64,000 nt of DNA. Source: Candidatus Obscuribacterales bacterium (GTDB lineage: Bacteria > Cyanobacteriota > Vampirovibrionia > Obscuribacterales > Obscuribacteraceae). The notes beneath the pieces were generated by a model, which was not told the DNA's origin, made no database searches, and was given only the letters and a program-made list of their open reading frames with translations. The stretch is taken from positions 158,827 to 222,826 of the forward strand of contig JAKFVQ010000024.1 in assembly GCA_021732085.1 (NCBI GenBank). The letters run 5' to 3'. Both the position numbers and the translations under genes were made by a program. Of the stretch, positions 60,052 to 64,000 are shown one piece after another. The first letter of the stretch is position 1. Each line of letters begins with the position of its first letter.

Positions 60052-60702
60052 CTACTTGTTGTATTTGAGAACTGTACCGCTGACACTGGTGCGTGTGCTC
60101 ATGTTGCCACCGGATTGGCTGGGCATGTGCCCGCCGGGCGTGTAACCAAATCCTGGTCCGTAAGACGCCACCATTGCTGGTGCCGAGCGACGGATCGGGG
60201 TTTTAAGCTTGCCGCTGACACTTGAACTGTGTCTGCGACCGGCGGGACGTGCTGCAGAGGCTTTCGCCGGGGCTGCTGCGCGTGCCATTGGTTGAGCCAT
60301 TGCCATCGCTGGCGACTGCATTGGCTGAATTGGAGCAGCAGAACCAAAAGCTGGATTGAATGCAACTTGCGGTACTGCCTTCGGGATGAACGCTTGTCCA
60401 GCGACATTGGAAGCGGCAGGTCTTGCTGCTACGTGTTGCTGTGCTGGGCGTTGTAAAACTGATGGGTCTAGTCCGAGCATGTTCGAAGAAGGAACCGAAC
60501 CTGCGGCGACTGACGGTGCTGATGCTGCGCCATAACCTTTCGGCACGCGCGGTTGCTCCATGCGGTAGACGTTCGGAGCAAAGGCGAATCGAGCACCTGG
60601 TGGGCGCTGTCCGCCGCCTTCCTGGGCTGCTGCGTCTTGTGCGCTAAGCGTCCCGGTGCTGGCGATTGCCAAAATTGCTAGTGATAGAAAACGGATTTTC
60701 AT
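60052..60702 (-). CDS. Exported Pro/Ala/Gln-rich protein, unknown
   Basis: A 216-residue protein with a signal peptide (FLSLAILAIASTGTLSAQDA). The rest is low complexity, Ala/Pro/Ser/Met-rich, with a basic stretch (GRRHSSSVSGKLKTPIRRS) and a Gly/Ser-rich end. No fold is recognised. It is 5 bases after the preceding exported-protein gene and 65 bases before the VirB2-like gene, so all three share one transcript. An extracytoplasmic structural or linker role in the secretion apparatus is possible. Confidence 0.65.
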   Translation of the reverse strand: MKIRFLSLAILAIASTGTLSAQDAAAQEGGGQRPPGARFAFAPNVYRMEQPRVPKGYGAASAPSVAAGSVPSSNMLGLDPSVLQRPAQQHVAARPAASNVAGQAFIPKAVPQVAFNPAFGSAAPIQPMQSPAMAMAQPMARAAAPAKASAARPAGRRHSSSVSGKLKTPIRRSAPAMVASYGPGFGYTPGGHMPSQSGGNMSTRTSVSGTVLKYNK

Positions 60703-60707
60703 TGAGC

Positions 60708-61469
60708 TTAAAACCTGGAGTTGTTACGTACGCCTAATCCTGTCATTGTCATGCCGAACATGCCGGCTCCTAGCCATGCATTGCCGGGATTGGTGAAGAA
60801 GCTGGAGGTCAACGCACCGGCACCGAATGCTGATGCATAGTTGATCATGTTTGAGATGCCGCCTCTTCTTGTATTTGTTTGCGAGGGTTGATTCTTGGAC
60901 TGTGCGGTTAACGTTTGCGATTGAGCGACGTAGCCCTGTTGTTGTGGGTTGTTCGCCATCTGGTAGTTCGGACCGCCTGGCATTGGGCTTGGAGCCATTC
61001 CTGGTGGCATTGCGCCTGCCATCGAAGCGGGACCGCCTTGCATGCCGGGCATGCCGTTGGTCATCTCGGGTGTGGCTTGACCAGAGCGCCAGATTTGCTG
61101 ATGTGCATCAGGCGGCAACGAGCTTTGACCACCATAAAGTTGGTTGAATGCTTGTTGGCGCATGTCGCCGGGAGTTGCTGCCGGAGCGACGGGCATCGGT
61201 TGAGGTGATGCCAGCAATCCAGGAGCAGTGTCCATGCCTTGCATATCGAACTGACGGGCTTGAGCCTGGCTGTTGCTGAGAGTGCTCGAGGAGTTTGGAT
61301 CGAGTGGCACTACTTCTGGTGGCAGGAGCGAATCTTGCTCCGGTCCAAGGAGAGCGCCAGTTGGGTTGATGCTCTGCATGACGCCAGCTTCCATGCCTTG
61401 CGCCAACGACGGCTGAGTCGCCGTCAACAACAGGCTTATTGCAATTAGAAGATGTGTCTTCGAGAACAT
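60708..61469 (-). CDS. Exported Met/Gly/Pro/Gln-rich protein, unknown
   Basis: A 253-residue protein with a signal peptide (HLLIAISLLLTATQPSLAQ), a low-complexity middle rich in Met, Gly, Pro and Gln (MPGMQGGPASMAGAMPPGMA), and a C-terminal segment with hydrophobic glycine-rich character (YASAFGAGALTSSFF, WLGAGMFGMTMTGLGV). The end could insert in a membrane. It is the first gene of the exported-protein/VirB2-like operon and has operator-like element C 91 bases upstream. No family is recognised. Confidence 0.65.
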   Translation of the reverse strand: MFSKTHLLIAISLLLTATQPSLAQGMEAGVMQSINPTGALLGPEQDSLLPPEVVPLDPNSSSTLSNSQAQARQFDMQGMDTAPGLLASPQPMPVAPAATPGDMRQQAFNQLYGGQSSLPPDAHQQIWRSGQATPEMTNGMPGMQGGPASMAGAMPPGMAPSPMPGGPNYQMANNPQQQGYVAQSQTLTAQSKNQPSQTNTRRGGISNMINYASAFGAGALTSSFFTNPGNAWLGAGMFGMTMTGLGVRNNSRF

Positions 61470-61559
61470 TTACCTAACTCACTTTCAGAAACGGTGAAAT
61501 AAAATTCAACCAGTGCGATGAATATTACGATCTGATTACCTCTTGAGGAATCCGGGGAA

Positions 61560-61585
61560 TTCCCATCGGCATGGGAAGATTCCCA
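61560..61585. promoter_or_regulatory. Operator-like element C of the secretion cluster
   Basis: TTCCCA-N6-TGGGAA-N2-TTCCCA, the same 26-bp geometry as element A. The right half, TGGGAAGATTCCCA, differs from a perfect palindrome at one central position. It lies between the gene ending at 61605 and the one starting at 61469. Confidence 0.7.
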
Positions 61586-61604
61586 CTGAATGTCACTAAC
61601 AAAC

Positions 61605-62582
61605 TTAGAAGTTTGTTATCACAGCCTTCGGATTCATCAAATGCTGGCGCTTTTGGTATCCGACGTTGGCAGGTGAAAATTGTGTGTAGGGGAAGCCGAA
61701 ATCTGTCGTTTTATTCGAGTGAACGGGTAGGCGACGCATACCTTGTCCGAATTCGGTCGACTGGTTGGCTTTGAGGGCTGAGATGCCGTTGTAGCGCATG
61801 GCGCTGTGCCCGTAGTCCTGTACGCCTTGTGCGGTGGAAATGGTCTGACCACCGACGGCAAAGCGTTGACCGCCGCCAAGGTCAATAGAGCTGTTGCGCA
61901 TGCCGTTGCCGGATGCGACCCCGAATGGCACGCCGTAGCCAGCCATCGGTCCGAGTAATTCAACTTGGTCCTGGCTGCCGTCGTCTGGCAATCCGCCAAG
62001 CGAGCTGTTTCTGCCGCGCAGTCCGTATTGTCTGGTTTCCTGTCCGCCACGACGCATAGTTGGAATGGTTGTGCAATAGCCCCCTTTTCCTGGGATGCCG
62101 CCATCTGGATTGATTGGCAGTTGCGCCGCCGGATTAACGAACCCGCCAGGAGCTTGCAAGCTACCAGGGTCGGCGCCTGGTGTCGAAGGCGAATTCGGCA
62201 CAAATGGCGTCAGAAGTGGTCCGAGCACGCCTGGTGGCGTCTGGATAGCCGGTGTAAATGGAATCGGAATGCCTGAGGCGCATTGACCCATCGTGTTCGA
62301 TGGCACTGATGGCACCCAGGGAAGTAATGGTGATGGTCCGCTGTGACCAGGTACAACAGGCGCCCCTGTCGGTCCGTCGCCGAATGCCGGCGGTGCGCCT
62401 TCTGGCGCTGGAACGAAGGGAAGGCTCATCTGGCTGCCACCAACTAAGGGACTACGCAAACCAAATGCCGGCGCTCCGACAAGGTTGCAACCGCCACCAT
62501 CGGCAGGCGCACCTTGAGCCAGCGCATCCGGAATGGTGAGTCCGAAACTTAGTGATATAAGGATTAGTGATCGAAGAAGCAT
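61605..62582 (-). CDS. Exported Pro/Gly-rich protein, paralogue 1
   Basis: A 325-residue protein with a signal peptide (LILISLSFGLTIPDALAQ). Right after it comes CNLVGAPAFGLRSPLVGGS, then SLPFVPAPEGAPPAFGDGP and APVVPGHSGPSPLLP, blocks shared with the protein at 63116-63829. The middle is Pro-rich. The C-terminal part contains GGQTISTAQGVQDYG and NKTTDFGFPYTQFSPANVG. Four cysteines are present in the mature protein. The shared motif suggests a lineage-specific family of surface or periplasmic proteins tied to the secretion cluster; no function is known. Confidence 0.65.
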   Translation of the reverse strand: MLLRSLILISLSFGLTIPDALAQGAPADGGGCNLVGAPAFGLRSPLVGGSQMSLPFVPAPEGAPPAFGDGPTGAPVVPGHSGPSPLLPWVPSVPSNTMGQCASGIPIPFTPAIQTPPGVLGPLLTPFVPNSPSTPGADPGSLQAPGGFVNPAAQLPINPDGGIPGKGGYCTTIPTMRRGGQETRQYGLRGRNSSLGGLPDDGSQDQVELLGPMAGYGVPFGVASGNGMRNSSIDLGGGQRFAVGGQTISTAQGVQDYGHSAMRYNGISALKANQSTEFGQGMRRLPVHSNKTTDFGFPYTQFSPANVGYQKRQHLMNPKAVITNF

Positions 62583-63115
62583 GTTTTGGCCTCCTGAGCC
62601 TTTTTGTAATCGTTAGTGAGGTCTCTGGCGATTCCTCTTCCGGTGTTGAGGTCAGCTATCGCCTTCCTCTCCTTAAGTCCTTTGTCAACTCCATCGTCGA
62701 TCTGTGTTCGCTGCTTGGTGCTTGCAATTGCTGCTGCTCCTTCGCTGTCATCGATTTTTGGATATCCGTCTCCTCTGTCTGCGCGGTGCTTGCATTCTCG
62801 TTTGTGTTTGCGAGCGCTTGCTCCTTCGCTTAAGTCATCTGGTGTCCTTGTCGATGTTGGCGATTGCCTTCATCTTCTCTTCTTGCGTGGTGCTTGCATT
62901 CTCTCTTTTGTATTTTGAGAGCGGTCATCTGGTGTCCTTGTCGATGTTTGCGATTTGCCTTCATCTTCTCTTCTTGCGTGGTGCTTGCATTCTCTCTTTT
63001 GTATTTCGAGATCGCTTGCTCCTTCGCTTAAGTCATCTGGTGTCCTTGTCGATGATGGCGATTGCCTTCATCTTCTTAGTCATCGAGCGCTCTTCACATT
63101 GCGTCATCGCGTTCT
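62583..63115. repeat. Degenerate tandem repeats of about 90-108 bp
   Basis: GTCATCTGGTGTCCTTGTCG recurs at 62834, 62924 and 63032, each followed by GCGATT(T)GCCTTCATCTTCT, the first two continuing into TTGCGTGGTGCTTGCATTCT. Shorter related pieces (GGTGCTTGCA, GCTTGCTCCTTCGCTTAAG) extend the pattern leftward to about 62715. On the minus strand each copy contains a frame of about 12 codons beginning ATGAAGGCAA and ending TGA. Longer + strand frames across it are repeat artefacts. Confidence 0.8.
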
Positions 63116-63829
63116 TTAATAAGGCGCGATGGTCATAGTCGTTGGACCATTCCTCCCGTATCCGCGCATTCCATATAGATCTTGCGTCACTTGTGAGTTT
63201 GGAAGCGCTTGATACGGACCGTCTTGCGAAGTTTGTCCGTATGCTTGCTGCCCCCAGTCATAGCTGCGCGTGCCTCTATATTTGTAGCGACCGAAGTCTG
63301 CTGTCGTTTGCCCGCCCCAACGTTGAGTTGGTGCGTATCCTGCCAATCCACCTCCGGGCATGACGTTTGTTTCGAGCACGGGAGGGCGGTAATAATAATC
63401 GCGTTTAGTTTGCACCATGCCTGGGTCGCAACCGAGCGTCGATGGCGATGGTGGCACTTGCATGCTTGGTCCGAGTTGTCCGGGCATCGATTGATTGTTC
63501 GGGTCGTACGGGATGTATACCGTGTCGCGACCGAGACCGCCTGGAACGACGGCGTTTGAAGGGATGAGTGTTGGTGCGCCCATGTGTCCGGGGTCTACCG
63601 GTGCGGGGCAAGGACCGTCGCCAGGGGCGGGTGCCGCTCCGGCTTGTGGTTGCATGAATGGGACCGAATACTTTGAGCCGCTAACCAGCGGTGTGCGAAG
63701 TCCGAAAGCCGGCGCGCCAGCTAAGCTGCATGAATTCGATTGCTGCTGCGCCACCGCCGGGAGTGCCATGCTGATGACCGCCCCGCCTGCAACTGCCAAA
63801 ATTGAAACCGCTTTGCTCGCTTTTATCAT
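63116..63829 (-). CDS. Exported Pro/Gly-rich protein, paralogue 2
   Basis: A 237-residue protein with a signal peptide (ILAVAGGAVISMALPAVAQ), followed by CSLAGAPAFGLRTPLVSGS, YSVPFMQPQAGAAPAPGDGP and APVDPGHMG, which align with the neighbour at 61605-62582. The C-terminal half is Tyr/Gly/Gln-rich (RDYYYRPPVLE, RYKYRGTRSYDWGQQAYG). GGQTTADFG aligns with NKTTDFG of the paralogue. The two are separated by about 530 bases of decayed repeats, suggesting local duplication. The promoter side carries the 13-bp tandem array. Confidence 0.65.
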   Translation of the reverse strand: MIKASKAVSILAVAGGAVISMALPAVAQQQSNSCSLAGAPAFGLRTPLVSGSKYSVPFMQPQAGAAPAPGDGPCPAPVDPGHMGAPTLIPSNAVVPGGLGRDTVYIPYDPNNQSMPGQLGPSMQVPPSPSTLGCDPGMVQTKRDYYYRPPVLETNVMPGGGLAGYAPTQRWGGQTTADFGRYKYRGTRSYDWGQQAYGQTSQDGPYQALPNSQVTQDLYGMRGYGRNGPTTMTIAPY

Positions 63830-63860
63830 CTCGCGCCTTCTTGTCGCTCCGCCCTGCTAC

Positions 63861-64000
63861 CCGCTTCGCTTGTCCGCTTCGCTTGTCCGCTTCGCTTGTC
63901 CGCTTCGCTTGTCCGCTTCGCTTGTCCGCTTCGCTTGTCCGCTTCGCTTGTCCGCTTCGCTTGTCCGCTTCGCTTGTCCGCTTCGCTTGTCCGCTTCGCT
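63861..64000. repeat. 13-bp tandem array running off the window end
   Basis: CCGCTTCGCTTGT is repeated head to tail at 63861, 63874, 63887 and every 13 bases to 63991, giving ten full units and a partial one. The visible units are identical. It lies about 30 bases before the start of the exported-protein gene at 63829 and therefore in its upstream region. The array continues beyond the window. Confidence 0.97.

Noticed and set aside
62704..63138. A 144-residue + strand hydrophobic frame
   Set aside because: It reads through the degenerate tandem repeats and its Leu/Phe/Ser-rich repeats follow from them; no SD site supports it.
40140..63829. A complete integrative conjugative element
   Set aside because: No integrase, relaxase, attachment-site duplication or oriT-like sequence is seen in the window, although a replication-relaxation-like protein and secretion genes are present.
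63861..64000. A CRISPR array
   Set aside because: The 13-bp units are directly contiguous with no spacers. The 78-bp array at 29.5-30.2 kb also lacks variable spacers, and no cas gene is present.

Overview
The window looks like a chromosomal segment of a non-photosynthetic relative of Cyanobacteria, most likely a Melainabacteria/Vampirovibrionia member of the Obscuribacterales type. This is inferred from the gene mixture and not from a marker gene: a cyanobacterial-style RRM protein, a DUF721/DciA protein beside ftsEX, an efp-accB-accC cluster, many exported TPR proteins, a TPR/WD40 protein with a TPR-tailed Ser/Thr kinase, and a VirB/VirD4-type secretion cluster. No 16S rRNA or ribosomal protein gene is present to confirm it. 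TTG and GTG starts with good Shine-Dalgarno (SD) sequences are common.

Layout. (1) 1-8.7 kb is housekeeping: the 3' part of aroE, a CvpA-like membrane protein, an ADP-ribosylglycohydrolase, an SCP2-domain protein, DciA with a zinc ribbon, ftsE-ftsX, a GHL10 glycoside-hydrolase-like protein and a DEAD-box helicase. (2) 9.2-16.5 kb is a tight six-gene operon for a membrane complex related to group 4 [NiFe]-hydrogenases and complex I. Its catalytic subunit lacks the cysteines that bind the NiFe site, so it should be an energy-converting-hydrogenase-related (Ehr) complex. A beta-carbonic-anhydrase-like gene follows it. (3) 17.3-42.2 kb holds small membrane or exported proteins, a response regulator, a cyclophilin, a tRNA with anticodon CAT, fatty-acid synthesis genes (accB, accC), efp, an RRM protein, TPR proteins, a 78-bp minisatellite (29.47-30.21 kb), threonine aldolase, 3-hydroxyacyl-CoA dehydrogenase, an OppF-type ATPase, and an operon of replication-relaxation-like HTH protein, TPR/WD40 protein and Ser/Thr kinase. 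(4) 41.1-42.4 kb is a metal module: MerC-like protein, ArsR/SmtB repressor, and a 48-residue metallothionein-like protein with 16 cysteines.

(5) 42.8-63.8 kb is a minus-strand type IV secretion cluster: a VirD4/TraG-like coupling ATPase, a VirB8-like candidate, VirB4, a VirB3-like protein, two DUF2225-like zinc proteins, a 1457-residue VirB6-like protein, a VirB2-like pilin candidate and four exported low-complexity proteins, two of them paralogues. I see no VirB7/VirB9/VirB10, no VirB11 and no relaxase, so this is a reduced or divergent apparatus whose cargo is unknown. Three of its transcription units share a TTCCCA/TGGGAA operator-like element upstream (two with identical 26-bp geometry), and a fourth has a weaker CCCCA/TGGGG version, which suggests a common regulator.

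The strongest candidates for something undescribed are this secretion cluster with its operator and exported partners, and the NiFe-less hydrogenase-like complex next to a carbonic-anhydrase-like gene. The secretion region is also unusually rich in tandem repeats (12-13 bp, 4-bp and roughly 80-110 bp units).
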